Source: an uncultured Holophagaceae bacterium (GTDB taxonomy: Bacteria > Acidobacteriota > Holophagae > Holophagales > Holophagaceae). Taken from it: a stretch of DNA of 43,754 nt. The stretch lies in NCBI GenBank assembly GCA_903863195.1, contig CAIPAY010000243.1, forward strand, positions 1-43,754. The letters run 5' to 3'. The position numbers and the translations under genes are program-made. Below the pieces are notes generated by a model. It saw only the letters and a list, made by a program, of their open reading frames with translations, searched no databases and was not told the origin of the DNA. Below are positions 9,644-18,249 of the stretch, one piece after another. Within the stretch, counting starts at the first letter, position 1, and every line of letters begins with the position of its first letter.

Positions 9644-9769
9644 GGTGCAATCCTACCGGATGGCATCGGACATGATGCGCCTGAATGTTAGGAATTTCCT
9701 GGATTTTCCTATGACCCGTGGCACAATAAAGCTGTCCCCGAGGCGGGGACCTTGGGGGTTAATTCAGTG

Positions 9770-11293
9770 ATGGAACTCGTCCGAACCGGCGTGCTCACCA
9801 CCTACTTCGTGCTGCTCAGCATCCTGAGCATCTATGGGGCCCACCGCCTCTGGATCCTGGTGCTCTACTACCGCCACAAGAAGGACGTTCCGCAGCCCCA
9901 GGGTGACGCGAACTACCTTCCCGTGGTCACGGTGCAGCTCGCGGTGTTCAACGAGATGAACGTCATCGAGCGGCTCATGGACTACGTCGTGAAGATGGAC
10001 TGGCCCAAGGAGAAGCTCGAGATCCAGGTGCTGGACGACTCCACGGACGAGACGGTGAAGGTCGCCAGCGCCGTCGTGGACCGCTACAAGGCCCTGGGCT
10101 TCGACATCCACTACCTGCACCGGACGGACCGCACGGGCTTCAAGGCCGGTGCCCTCTCCGAAGGCCTCAAGGTCGCCAAGGGCGAGCTGGTGGCCATGTT
10201 CGACGCCGACTTCCTGCCCACGGAGGACTTCCTCCGCAAGGCCGTGCCCCACTTCGCCGACAAGAAGGTGGCCTTCGTGCAGGGCTGCTGGGCCCACCTC
10301 AACCGCGAGTTCTCCCTTCTGACCCAGGTGCAGGCCATCTTGCTCGACGGACACTTCGTCTTCGAGCACACCGCCCGCAACCGCTCCAAGGCCTTCTTCA
10401 ACTTCAGCGGCACCGCCGGCATGTGGCGCGTGGCTGCCATCGCCGACGCCGGGGGCTGGGAGCACGACACCATCACTGAGGATGCGGACCTGTCCTACCG
10501 TGCCCAGCTCAAGGGCTGGACCGGCATCTACCTGAAGGACCTCGTCGTCCCCGCCGAGCTGCCCGTGGAGGTCAACGCCTTCAAGAGCCAGCAGCACCGC
10601 TGGGCCAAGGGCAATGCCCAGGTCATCCGCAAGCTGATGACCACCATCTGGAAGTCCGACGAGAGCCTGCACACCAAGCTGGAGTGCTGGTTCCACCTCA
10701 CGGCCAACTGCAACTACATGCTGATGGTGGTTCTCTCCATCATCATGGTGCCCGCCATGATCTTCCGCGCCGGCACGCCCGTGCCCGTGCTGCTGATGAC
10801 GGACGGCCCCTTCTTCCTGCTCAACGCGGTCAGCGTGGGCCTCTACTTTGGCCTGTCCCAGAAGGAGCTCACGGACAACACTGGCTGGACCAAGCGCCTG
10901 AAGTACATCCCCGGCCTCATGGGCCTCGGCATCGGGCTGGCCCTCAACCAGGCCAAGGCCGTGCTGGAAGGCTTCTTCACCGACGACAAGGAGTTCAAGC
11001 GCACCCCGAAGTACGGCGTGGACGCCAATGGCAACTCCGCCTCCAAGCGGGCCTACAAGGTGCCCAAGAGCCTCCTGACCTTCCTGGAGCTCGGCTTCGC
11101 CCTCTACTACTTCGGCGCCCTCCTGGTGGCGGTCTACATCCGCAAGTGGGCCTCGGTGCCCTTCCTCTGGCTGTTCTTCAGCGGCTTCTCCTACATGAGC
11201 GTCCTGTCCCTCGCCGATGTGAAGCTGTTCCGGCGCCTGGCCATGGAAGAGCCCAACGACGACGCCCAGAGCGCCGCGAACTTCGTCCAGTAG
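9770..11293 (+). CDS. Membrane-bound family 2 glycosyltransferase, cellulose-synthase-like
   Basis: About 508 residues. A processive-type GT2 signature is complete: Asp89-Asp90 (DDST), DAD at 145-147, TEDAD at 236-240 (catalytic base Asp) and QQHRW at 274-278. One N-terminal membrane helix and about four C-terminal ones flank the cytoplasmic GT domain, as in cellulose/hyaluronan synthase-like enzymes. ATG 9770 was chosen because GGGGG lies about 11 nt upstream; GTG 9767 and TTG 9752 are in-frame alternatives. No PilZ domain and no accessory bcs genes are visible, so the polysaccharide or lipid product is unknown. Relatives in Acidobacteriota are often annotated simply as cellulose synthase family. 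Confidence 0.92.
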   Translation: MELVRTGVLTTYFVLLSILSIYGAHRLWILVLYYRHKKDVPQPQGDANYLPVVTVQLAVFNEMNVIERLMDYVVKMDWPKEKLEIQVLDDSTDETVKVASAVVDRYKALGFDIHYLHRTDRTGFKAGALSEGLKVAKGELVAMFDADFLPTEDFLRKAVPHFADKKVAFVQGCWAHLNREFSLLTQVQAILLDGHFVFEHTARNRSKAFFNFSGTAGMWRVAAIADAGGWEHDTITEDADLSYRAQLKGWTGIYLKDLVVPAELPVEVNAFKSQQHRWAKGNAQVIRKLMTTIWKSDESLHTKLECWFHLTANCNYMLMVVLSIIMVPAMIFRAGTPVPVLLMTDGPFFLLNAVSVGLYFGLSQKELTDNTGWTKRLKYIPGLMGLGIGLALNQAKAVLEGFFTDDKEFKRTPKYGVDANGNSASKRAYKVPKSLLTFLELGFALYYFGALLVAVYIRKWASVPFLWLFFSGFSYMSVLSLADVKLFRRLAMEEPNDDAQSAANFVQ

Positions 11294-11315
11294 GAACTCC
11301 GGCCGATAAGGGCCC

Positions 11316-11615
11316 ATGGCCCGCCCCTCCGGAACGTCCCGTCCCCGCGCTGCCGCCTTGCGGTACCGGCCGGAGGCGCCCTTCCAGGACGCCGCCCCCC
11401 GGCTGGTGGCCAAGGGCCAGGGCCTCCTCGCGGAGCGCATCCTGGACCTGGCCAGGCAGCATGGCGTAACGGTCACCAAGGATCCGGACCTGCTCGCCGC
11501 CCTGGACCCACTGGATGTGGATCGCCTGATCCCCCCAGAGCTCTTCCAGGCCGTGGCGACCCTGCTGGCCGCACTCTACCGCGTGAACAAGAGCCTGCTC
11601 CCGCCTCCCGTCTGA
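11316..11615 (+). CDS. Orphan FlhB/EscU C-terminal-domain-like protein
   Basis: A 99-residue protein that aligns by eye with the cytoplasmic C-terminal domain of the flagellar/type III export switch protein FlhB. It has AALRYRPE, then APRLVAKGQGLLAERILDLA, then HGVTVTKDPDLLAAL, then IPPELFQAVATLLAALYR. The autocleavage motif NPTH and the membrane part of FlhB are both absent. Stand-alone homologues of this type (FlhX/YlqH-like) are known. No other flagellar or secretion gene is in the window. It sits 22 nt after the glycosyltransferase and 7 nt before the PHP gene, so it is probably co-transcribed with them. Confidence 0.85.
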   Translation: MARPSGTSRPRAAALRYRPEAPFQDAAPRLVAKGQGLLAERILDLARQHGVTVTKDPDLLAALDPLDVDRLIPPELFQAVATLLAALYRVNKSLLPPPV

Positions 11616-11622
11616 GCGCCCC

Positions 11623-12474
11623 GTGATTGACCTGCACTGCCACACCCTCCACTCCGACGGCACTGACACGTCCGAGGGGCTGGCCCTGCTCGCGGAGGAG
11701 GCTCGGCTGACGGCCCTGTGCCTCACGGACCACGACACGCTGGGGGGCATCCCCGAGCTCCTGGCCACGCAGAGCCAGGTCAAGGTGCGGCTGCTGGTGG
11801 GCACTGAGCTGAGCTGCATGTTCCTGGGCCAGTCCCTGCATGTGCTGGGCCTGCTGGTGAATCCCGAGGATGCCGCTTTCCAGGCCCGCCTGGTGGAGCT
11901 GCGCGGGCGCCGGGAGGACCGGAACGATCGCATGCTGATCCGCCTCGCCGAGCTTGGCTACCCCATCACCAGGGAGGAGGTCCAGGCCCAGGCCGACTCC
12001 CCCCTGCTCTCCCGGGTCCACTTCGCCAAGGCCCTGGCCCGGCGCGGCTACGTGCGCCGCCCGCCCGAGGCCTTCGAGCGCCTCATCGGCGACGACTGCC
12101 CGGGCTTCGTGCCCCGCCAGGAGCTCACGCCCTACGAGGCGGCCCGCTGGATCCGCGAGGCCGGCGGCGTGCCCGTGGTCGCCCATCCCGGGCGCTTCGA
12201 CGGTGGCGGCTTCCGGTGGGATGACGCCATGGCCGATCTGCAGCGGGAGGGGCTCGAGGGCCTCGAGGCCTACTACGGCGAGTACCGCGCCTCGGAGCAG
12301 AAGTATTTCCTGCGGCTGGCAGACCGCCTGGGCATGGTTGCCACCGGCGGCAGCGACTACCACGGCGGCAACAAGCCCGGCCTGCGCCTGGGCCGGGGCC
12401 GCGGCGGCCTGCAGGTGCCCGACGACCTCCTAGAGAAGCTGGAGACCCGGCAGCGGCTGGGCAGCTACCACTAG
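11623..12474 (+). CDS. PHP-domain metal-dependent phosphoesterase (RNase AM/YciV-like)
   Basis: A 283-residue PHP-family protein. Motif I (MIDLHCHTLHSDG) and motif II (CLTDHDTLGG) give the metal-binding His/Asp set at the N-terminus. VVAHPG (about residue 185) and GGSDYHGG (about residue 245) supply the later metal ligands. The size and motif order match the TrpH/YciV group, whose E. coli member is a 5'-3' exoribonuclease acting on short RNAs and 3',5'-bisphosphates. That assignment is by family. The start is GTG 11623, 7 nt after the stop of the FlhB-like gene; no upstream in-frame ATG fits motif I, which begins at residue 2. Confidence 0.9.
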   Translation: MIDLHCHTLHSDGTDTSEGLALLAEEARLTALCLTDHDTLGGIPELLATQSQVKVRLLVGTELSCMFLGQSLHVLGLLVNPEDAAFQARLVELRGRREDRNDRMLIRLAELGYPITREEVQAQADSPLLSRVHFAKALARRGYVRRPPEAFERLIGDDCPGFVPRQELTPYEAARWIREAGGVPVVAHPGRFDGGGFRWDDAMADLQREGLEGLEAYYGEYRASEQKYFLRLADRLGMVATGGSDYHGGNKPGLRLGRGRGGLQVPDDLLEKLETRQRLGSYH

Positions 12475-12561
12475 CGTCCTGACCGCAGCCGCTTTGGAAA
12501 ACAGCGCATGGTGCTTGGAGTGCACGGGGAGTGCCGCTAGGCTGAGACTCCAGAGGCCCCA

Positions 12562-12960
12562 ATGTCCAACCGGATCCTCCTCGTGGAGGACGACCCCATC
12601 AACGTGAAGTTCATCAAGACCGTGCTCGTCAAGAAGGGCGGGTATGACGTCGTCGTGTCCGAGGAAGTCGATGAGATCCTGCGTCTGGCCCGGGAGGGCG
12701 ACCTTGCGGCGATCATCATGGACGTGAGCCTCTCCCGCTCCAGCTACGAGGGGAAGAAGGTGGACGGCATCTTCATCACCCAGATGCTCAAGCGGGATCC
12801 CGTAACCCAGGGGATCCCTGTGCTGCTGGCCACGGCGCACGCCATGTTCGGCGACCGCGAGAAGTACCTGGAAGTCACCGGCGCCGAGGGCTACCTGGCC
12901 AAGCCCATCCATGATCCGACCCACCTGATCGAGGCCGTCCAGGCCGTGGTCAAGGGCTGA
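12562..12960 (+). CDS. Stand-alone response regulator receiver domain protein
   Basis: A 132-residue single-domain receiver. The acidic pair is Asp10-Asp11 (VEDDPIN), the phospho-acceptor is Asp54 (IIMDVS), the conserved Thr lies in LLATAH and the conserved Lys in LAKP. There is no output domain, as in CheY/Spo0F/DivK-like proteins. The loop after Asp54 (SLSRSSYEGKKVDG) is longer than usual and resembles receivers found in cyanobacterial and acidobacterial hybrid systems. GAGG precedes the ATG. No histidine kinase gene is nearby, so the partner is unknown. Its stop is 2 nt before truA, suggesting co-transcription. Confidence 0.92.
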   Translation: MSNRILLVEDDPINVKFIKTVLVKKGGYDVVVSEEVDEILRLAREGDLAAIIMDVSLSRSSYEGKKVDGIFITQMLKRDPVTQGIPVLLATAHAMFGDREKYLEVTGAEGYLAKPIHDPTHLIEAVQAVVKG

Positions 12961-12962
12961 GC

Positions 12963-13793
12963 ATGGCTGTGAAAACCGCACCACTGGCCGCCTACCGGCT
13001 GCTGATCGAGTATGACGGCGGCAAGTTCCAGGGCTGGCAGAAGCAGGGCGCCCGCCAGACCCGGGAGGGCGTCCGCACCGTGGCGGGCAGCCTCGAGCAC
13101 GTCCTCCAGCAGGCCGGCCTGCAGCTGCTGCACCTGGGCGGCGCCGGGCGCACCGACGCCGGCGTGCACGCCCTGGGCCAGGTCGCCCACCTGCACCTGG
13201 ACCCCCGGGGCGCGCCCCGCCCCACGGAGCTCCGCCGCCTGCTCGACAGCGCCCTGCCCCAGGACATCGCCATCCGCGACATCCAGACCTGCTCCCCCCG
13301 CTTCCACGCCCGCCACGACGCCGCAGACCGGACCTACCTCTACCAGATCTGCCGCCGCCGCAGCGCCTTCGGCAAGCCCTGGATCTGGTGGGTGAAGCGC
13401 AACCTGGACCTGAGCCGCCTCCGGGCCGCCTGGACCAGCTTCCAGGGCGACCAGGACATCGCCGCCTTCGCGGACCTGGATCCCGAGGAGGACGGCCGCG
13501 CCCGCATCCTCACCTGCGAGGTGGCCGAGGCCGGGTCCCTCATCCTGCTGCGCGTCCGCGCCTCCCACTTCTTTCGGCGCCAGGTGCGGCGCATGGTCGG
13601 GGCCTCCGTAGCCTGTGCCCTGGGCGAGGAGGAGCCGCGGCGGATCCAGGAGGATCTGCGGAACCCCACGGATGCCGCCAACCTCTACTGGGGGGCCAAG
13701 GCCGCGCCCGCCTCGGGCCTGTTCCTGGAGGCCGTGCGCTATCAGGGCGACCCTGAGCCCGGCCCGCCTCGCGCCACCCTCGTCATCCCTTGA
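12963..13793 (+). CDS. truA: tRNA pseudouridine(38-40) synthase TruA
   Basis: A 276-residue enzyme that converts uridine to pseudouridine at positions 38-40 of the tRNA anticodon arm. The N-terminal YDGGKFQGWQ segment and the catalytic motif GAGRTDAGVHA with Asp65 are diagnostic. HFFRRQVRRMVG near residue 205 is the conserved C-terminal motif. The protein is of normal length. The ATG at 12963 follows the receiver gene stop by 2 nt. The HD-domain gene begins 11 nt after its stop. Confidence 0.96.
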   Translation: MAVKTAPLAAYRLLIEYDGGKFQGWQKQGARQTREGVRTVAGSLEHVLQQAGLQLLHLGGAGRTDAGVHALGQVAHLHLDPRGAPRPTELRRLLDSALPQDIAIRDIQTCSPRFHARHDAADRTYLYQICRRRSAFGKPWIWWVKRNLDLSRLRAAWTSFQGDQDIAAFADLDPEEDGRARILTCEVAEAGSLILLRVRASHFFRRQVRRMVGASVACALGEEEPRRIQEDLRNPTDAANLYWGAKAAPASGLFLEAVRYQGDPEPGPPRATLVIP

Positions 13794-13804
13794 CCGGAGC
13801 CCCC

Positions 13805-14359
13805 ATGCCCACCCGCGACGAAGCCTGGCAGCTGCTCTGCGCCTGGACGCCCTCTGAGAAGCTGCGGACCCACGCCCGCTCCGTGGAGCTGGTCATGCGC
13901 GACTTCGCCGTGCAGCACGGCCAGGATGCCGAGCTCTTCGGCCTCGCGGGCCTGCTCCACGACGCGGACTACGACACCTGGCCCGAGGAGCACCCTCGGC
14001 GCATCGTCGCCTGGCTGCGGGAGCGCGAGGAAGAGGCCCTGGCCCACGCCATCAGCGCCCACTACACCCACTGGGGCGTCTCCTACGACAACCTGCTGGA
14101 CATGGCCCTGCTGGCCTCGGACGAGATCACCGGCTTCGTCATGGCCTGCGCCCTGGTGCGCCCCACCCGCACCGAGGGGCTGGAGCCGAAGAGCGTCAAG
14201 AAGAAGCTGAAGGACAAGGCCTTCGCCGCGGGTGTGGACCGCGCCGAAGTGGCCGAGGGCCTGCGCATGCTCATCGCCGAAGTCGGCGGCACCGAAGACG
14301 ACCACCTCGCCCGCGTCATCGCCGTCCTGCACGAGCATCGCGGCGAGCTGGGGCTGTAA
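13805..14359 (+). CDS. HD-domain protein (predicted phosphohydrolase)
   Basis: About 184 residues from ATG 13805. The longer reading from TTG 13790 overlaps the truA stop and is less likely. The HD-domain signature is visible as HARSVEL with a conserved His, then LLHDADYD (His-Asp pair), and a later His/Asp set (HAISAHYTHWG, then ASDEITGF). This matches small bacterial HD hydrolases acting on nucleotides, and the Pfam HD family as a whole; the substrate is unknown. It is the last gene of the plus-strand run from truA and is convergent with the CapA-like gene. The palindromic element at 14366-14456 lies between them. Confidence 0.85.
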   Translation: MPTRDEAWQLLCAWTPSEKLRTHARSVELVMRDFAVQHGQDAELFGLAGLLHDADYDTWPEEHPRRIVAWLREREEEALAHAISAHYTHWGVSYDNLLDMALLASDEITGFVMACALVRPTRTEGLEPKSVKKKLKDKAFAAGVDRAEVAEGLRMLIAEVGGTEDDHLARVIAVLHEHRGELGL

Positions 14360-14365
14360 AGAAAA

Positions 14366-14456
14366 AGGCCCACCACGAAGGGCCCAAAGAAAAGCCGGGA
14401 CGGAATCAAGAAGTCCCTTTTTGTGTTCTTTGTGTTCTTTGTGTTCTTTGTGGTTA
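14366..14456. repeat. Imperfect palindromic intergenic element with 9-bp tandem repeats
   Basis: The right arm holds three perfect copies of TTTGTGTTC (14420-14428, 14429-14437, 14438-14446) and a degenerate fourth, TTTGTGGTT (14447-14455). The left arm (about 14369-14389) is an imperfect reverse complement of the right arm's CTTTGTGTTCTTTGTGGTTA portion: about 15 of 21 bases match, and three mismatches would be G-U pairs in RNA. The base composition differs sharply from the flanking genes. It lies between convergent genes, so it could act as a bidirectional terminator, or it may be a dispersed MITE-like element. Confidence 0.7.
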
Positions 14457-14466
14457 GAGCTCTTTT

Positions 14467-15684
14467 CTATTTCCCGCTGACGAAGCTCTCGCCGATGGTC
14501 TCGGCGATGCGGCGGCGGCGGAGGATGAGGGTACGGAGGCGCTCCTGGGCGACGAGGATGGCCCGGGTGCGGACCGCGGGCTCGGGGTGGGTCTTGGGGC
14601 CTTCCACGGGGTCCGTGAGGCGGTCCAGCTCCGCGCGGGTGTGGGCCTCGGCGGCGACCACGCGGATGACGCGGAGCTCCCGGCGCGACGCGCCGGAGCC
14701 CCAGTTGTTCTCGGTCCAGAGGGGCTCCACCCGGGCCTCTGCCAGGGCCACGCCCTCGGGCCGCCGCTCGAAGCGGACCTTCAGGGCCGCGCCGTCACGG
14801 TTGTCGCCCTCGGCCACGGGAAAGTGGTCCGCCCGGTACATGCGGTCCTGGTTGCTGATGAAGTTGCCCAGGGAGTAGGCCACCACCGCCTTCCGGCCCT
14901 CGGCCTCGACCAACTCCACGGGCTGGAGGACATGGGGATGGTGGCCCAGCAGCAGGTCGCAGCCCGCGCCCACCAGCGCCCGAGCGATGTCCCGCTGCCG
15001 CTTCGTGGGCAGGTGCTGGTACTCGTTGCCCCAGTGGACGCTGACCACCACCACCTCGGCCCGGCCCCGGGCCTCGCGCACGGCCTGGATTGCGGGCTCG
15101 AACTCGAGGGGGCGCACCCAGGGCTCCGTGGCCCGCTGGTTCAGGTCCAGGTTGAAGAGGTCCGTGAAGCCCAGGAAGGCCACGCGAATGCCCTGGCGCT
15201 CGAGGACCTGCGTTGCCTCCGCTTGGGCCCGGTCCTCCCCGCTGCCCAGGGCCACCAGCCGCTCCGCCCGCAGGCGCTGCAGGGTCTCCCGCACGCCCTT
15301 CGCGCCCTGGTCGTAGGCGTGGTTGTTGGCCGTGGACAGCACCGTGAAGCCGCTGGCGCGGAGAGCCGCCGGCAGGGTGGCCGGAGCGTTGAACTGGAAG
15401 GGCACGCCTGGCCGTCCCGTGGTGGGGGCGATGGGTGTCTCCAGGTTCCCGAAGGCCAGGTCCGCCCCCTGGAAGAGCGGCACCAGGTCCGCCCAGAGCG
15501 CGGGAAAGCCGCCCGGATCCTGGCTGGCAGCGGTCTTCACGTCCTCGTGCATGAGGATGTCGCCCACGGCCACGAGGCTCACGCTCACAGGCGCCGGGGG
15601 CACTGGCCCAGGCACCTGGCGGGAGCGGCAGGCGGGGCCGCCGAACAGCAGCAGCGCCAGGGCGCCCGGCAGCAGGCTGCGCAT
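14467..15684 (-). CDS. CapA-family lipoprotein (poly-gamma-glutamate biosynthesis-type metallophosphoesterase)
   Basis: A 405-residue protein with a lipoprotein signal ending in GGPAC (Cys19). The CapA/PGA_cap signature follows: VSLVAVGDILMH near the start, then FGNLETPI, then TANNHAYDQG, then SVHWGNEY and LLGHHPHVLQP, then YSLGNFISNQ. The family has a calcineurin-like fold and is linked to polyglutamate capsule export or envelope turnover. No capB/capC genes are nearby, so the role is open. Its ATG shares one base with the stop of the radical SAM gene (TGATG), so the two are translationally coupled. Confidence 0.9.
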   Translation of the reverse strand: MRSLLPGALALLLFGGPACRSRQVPGPVPPAPVSVSLVAVGDILMHEDVKTAASQDPGGFPALWADLVPLFQGADLAFGNLETPIAPTTGRPGVPFQFNAPATLPAALRASGFTVLSTANNHAYDQGAKGVRETLQRLRAERLVALGSGEDRAQAEATQVLERQGIRVAFLGFTDLFNLDLNQRATEPWVRPLEFEPAIQAVREARGRAEVVVVSVHWGNEYQHLPTKRQRDIARALVGAGCDLLLGHHPHVLQPVELVEAEGRKAVVAYSLGNFISNQDRMYRADHFPVAEGDNRDGAALKVRFERRPEGVALAEARVEPLWTENNWGSGASRRELRVIRVVAAEAHTRAELDRLTDPVEGPKTHPEPAVRTRAILVAQERLRTLILRRRRIAETIGESFVSGK

Positions 15685-16562
15685 CAGGCCTGGCCCTCTG
15701 GCCCGTAGTAGACCTCCATGGGCAGGGTCGGGAAGCGGTCCTTGAGGCGTGCGGCGATGGCGTCCAGTTCTCGGTGGCCCAGAGGGCGCGCCTTGGGCTC
15801 GGGGGTGGGGCGCGCCACGGTGTAGAGCTGCAGGCCCTGGAGCTGGCCGCCCTGGTCCAGGAGGTGCTGGAGGCGCTGGCCGTAGGCGTCCAGCTCGGCC
15901 TCGGCGGGGCCCTGGCCCTGCCAGCTCAGGAACAGCGTCTGGATGAGGATCGGCCAGCGGCGGGCGGTAACCAGGAGGTTGTCGAGGATGCGCTGGAAGG
16001 GCACCTGGCTGCGGCAGATCTCGCGGTAGAAGGCCTCGGTGCCCGCGTCCAGCTTGGCCCAGATCTCACCCTGGTGCGCCATGAGCAGCTCCAGCCCTCG
16101 CACCACCGCGGGCGCCTGGAGGCGGCTGGAGTCCGTGATCAGCACCAGCTTCACGTCCTCGAGGCCCCGCTGGGCCTTCAGCCGGGCGATGCGGCTGATC
16201 ACCTCGGCGAACTCCCGCGCCGTGGTGGGCTCCCCATCCCCGCTGAAGGCGATGTCATTGAGGCGCCGCTGCGCCGGAGCGGCGGTGTCGAAGGGGGGCA
16301 CCTGGTAGATCTCCCCGCTGGCCGCGAGGTCCAGCAGCAGGCCCAGCTCCCGCTCCAGCTGGGTCAGGTCCAGGTCCCGGCGCCGGGCCGGGGTCTGGTG
16401 GTCCACCTCGCAGTAGACGCAGTCGAAGTTGCACACCTTGTCGGGGTTCAGGTTCACCCCGAGGCTCAGGCCGTGGCTGCGCCGCGAGATCACCGGGTAG
16501 CAGTAGTCAAAGTCCCGCCAGATGCGCCGGTGATCCAGGTGGGCTTTGATGAGTTCCGTCAT
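15684..16562 (-). CDS. Radical SAM protein (4Fe-4S)
   Basis: A 292-residue radical SAM enzyme. The CxxxCxxC cluster-binding motif is CNFDCVYC, near residue 43. DIAFSGDGEPTT around residue 105 is the glycine-rich SAM-binding strand typical of the COG0731-like (Fe-S oxidoreductase) group. KLVLITDSS and AKLDAGTE follow. No C-terminal Cys cluster stands out. The family includes enzymes of unknown substrate found beside varied genes, so function is open. It overlaps the CapA-like gene by 1 nt and lies 27 nt downstream of the PepSY-TM gene. Confidence 0.9.
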   Translation of the reverse strand: MTELIKAHLDHRRIWRDFDYCYPVISRRSHGLSLGVNLNPDKVCNFDCVYCEVDHQTPARRRDLDLTQLERELGLLLDLAASGEIYQVPPFDTAAPAQRRLNDIAFSGDGEPTTAREFAEVISRIARLKAQRGLEDVKLVLITDSSRLQAPAVVRGLELLMAHQGEIWAKLDAGTEAFYREICRSQVPFQRILDNLLVTARRWPILIQTLFLSWQGQGPAEAELDAYGQRLQHLLDQGGQLQGLQLYTVARPTPEPKARPLGHRELDAIAARLKDRFPTLPMEVYYGPEGQA

Positions 16563-16589
16563 GCCCCCAGGATAGCCGGGCCGGGGGGC

Positions 16590-17231
16590 CTACCAGGCGC
16601 GGGAGGCGATCAGCGTCAGCACCAGGGCCCCGCCCAGGGCCAGGCCCGCGCTGAGCACGCGCGGCCCGGAGAGCCGGGTCCAGAGCAGGGTGCCGCTCAG
16701 GATCAGGAAGAGCAGGCTGCCCGCGAAGGCATCCGCCAGCAGGATCCAGCCCACCTGCCCCACCTCGGCCCGGTGCAGGCGCTGCAGGGCCGCCAGGGGG
16801 CTCGCGTCGCTCTGCTCCAGGTCCAGGGTGCGGTTGCCCGGCAGATAGGTGGCCCGGGCGAAGTGGGCGTGGCCCAGCACCTGCACAGACCACGCGGGGG
16901 CCGCCGTCACCGCCTGGCCCCCGAAGCGCGCAGGCCGGGGCGGCTGCACCCGCCAGCGCAGGCGCGACAGAGGCAGGCCGAAGCGGCTGGCGAGGCTGGC
17001 AGCCAGTTCCTCGATGGTGGCCGGCGCCTGCGCCAGCTCGATCTGGACCTTGAGTTCTTCTGTGTGCCCCGCCTGGATCTTCAGCGTGGACCGGTGGCTC
17101 ATCAGAAAGCCCGTCAGGCCGAACAGCAGGCCCAGGCTGGCACCCGAGAGCCCCACCCAGGCGTGGGCCTTGCGGAGGAGGCGCAGGAAGCTGCCGCGGG
17201 ATCCGGAGGGGATTTCTGTCGGGACAGCCAT
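16590..17231 (-). CDS. PepSY-associated transmembrane protein
   Basis: About 213 residues from ATG 17231; an in-frame start at 17270 would add 13 residues without helping the fold. The first membrane helix (HAWVGLSGASLGLLFGLTGF) is followed by the HRSTLKI motif, typical of PepSY_TM proteins. A PepSY-like external domain follows (about 60-140), then LHRAEVG with two more membrane helices at the C-terminus. Relatives are often linked with iron uptake or reductases. No such partner is adjacent here. The gene lies downstream of the sucCD terminator. Confidence 0.8.
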   Translation of the reverse strand: MAVPTEIPSGSRGSFLRLLRKAHAWVGLSGASLGLLFGLTGFLMSHRSTLKIQAGHTEELKVQIELAQAPATIEELAASLASRFGLPLSRLRWRVQPPRPARFGGQAVTAAPAWSVQVLGHAHFARATYLPGNRTLDLEQSDASPLAALQRLHRAEVGQVGWILLADAFAGSLLFLILSGTLLWTRLSGPRVLSAGLALGGALVLTLIASRAW

Positions 17232-17280
17232 GAGGCAGTATGGCCGGAGCGGGACTGGCCGGGAAGGCACCGCGGAGGTA

Positions 17281-17315
17281 CAAGACAGGCGGCCCGGTTC
17301 GGGCCGCCTGTCTTG
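17281..17315 (-). terminator. Perfect 16-bp stem-loop after sucD
   Basis: The arm CAAGACAGGCGGCCCG (17281-17296) is exactly complementary to CGGGCCGCCTGTCTTG (17300-17315), with a 3-nt loop. It sits 15 nt past the sucD stop codon and before the PepSY gene on the same strand. There is no U-tract on the minus strand, so it may act as a strong hairpin with Rho, as an mRNA 3' stabiliser, or as a terminator without a tract. Confidence 0.75.
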
Positions 17316-17330
17316 TGTCTTTCGAAAAGC

Positions 17331-18206
<876 letters not shown>

Positions 18207-18249
18207 GTCATACCTCGCAAAATGAATTCAGTCGGATTCCGTGGAGGAG

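Noticed and set aside
7514-9691. Plus-strand open frame of 725 codons
   Set aside because: Antisense to the Ser/Thr kinase, whose motifs are complete on the other strand.
9699-9727. Sigma70 promoter before the glycosyltransferase (CTGGAT-17-CACAAT)
   Set aside because: The -35 matches only two or three bases; too weak to list.
9719-9733. Sigma54-like promoter (TGGCAC...GCT) before the glycosyltransferase
   Set aside because: The GG and GC elements are one base too close for the -24/-12 pattern, and the TTGC part is missing.
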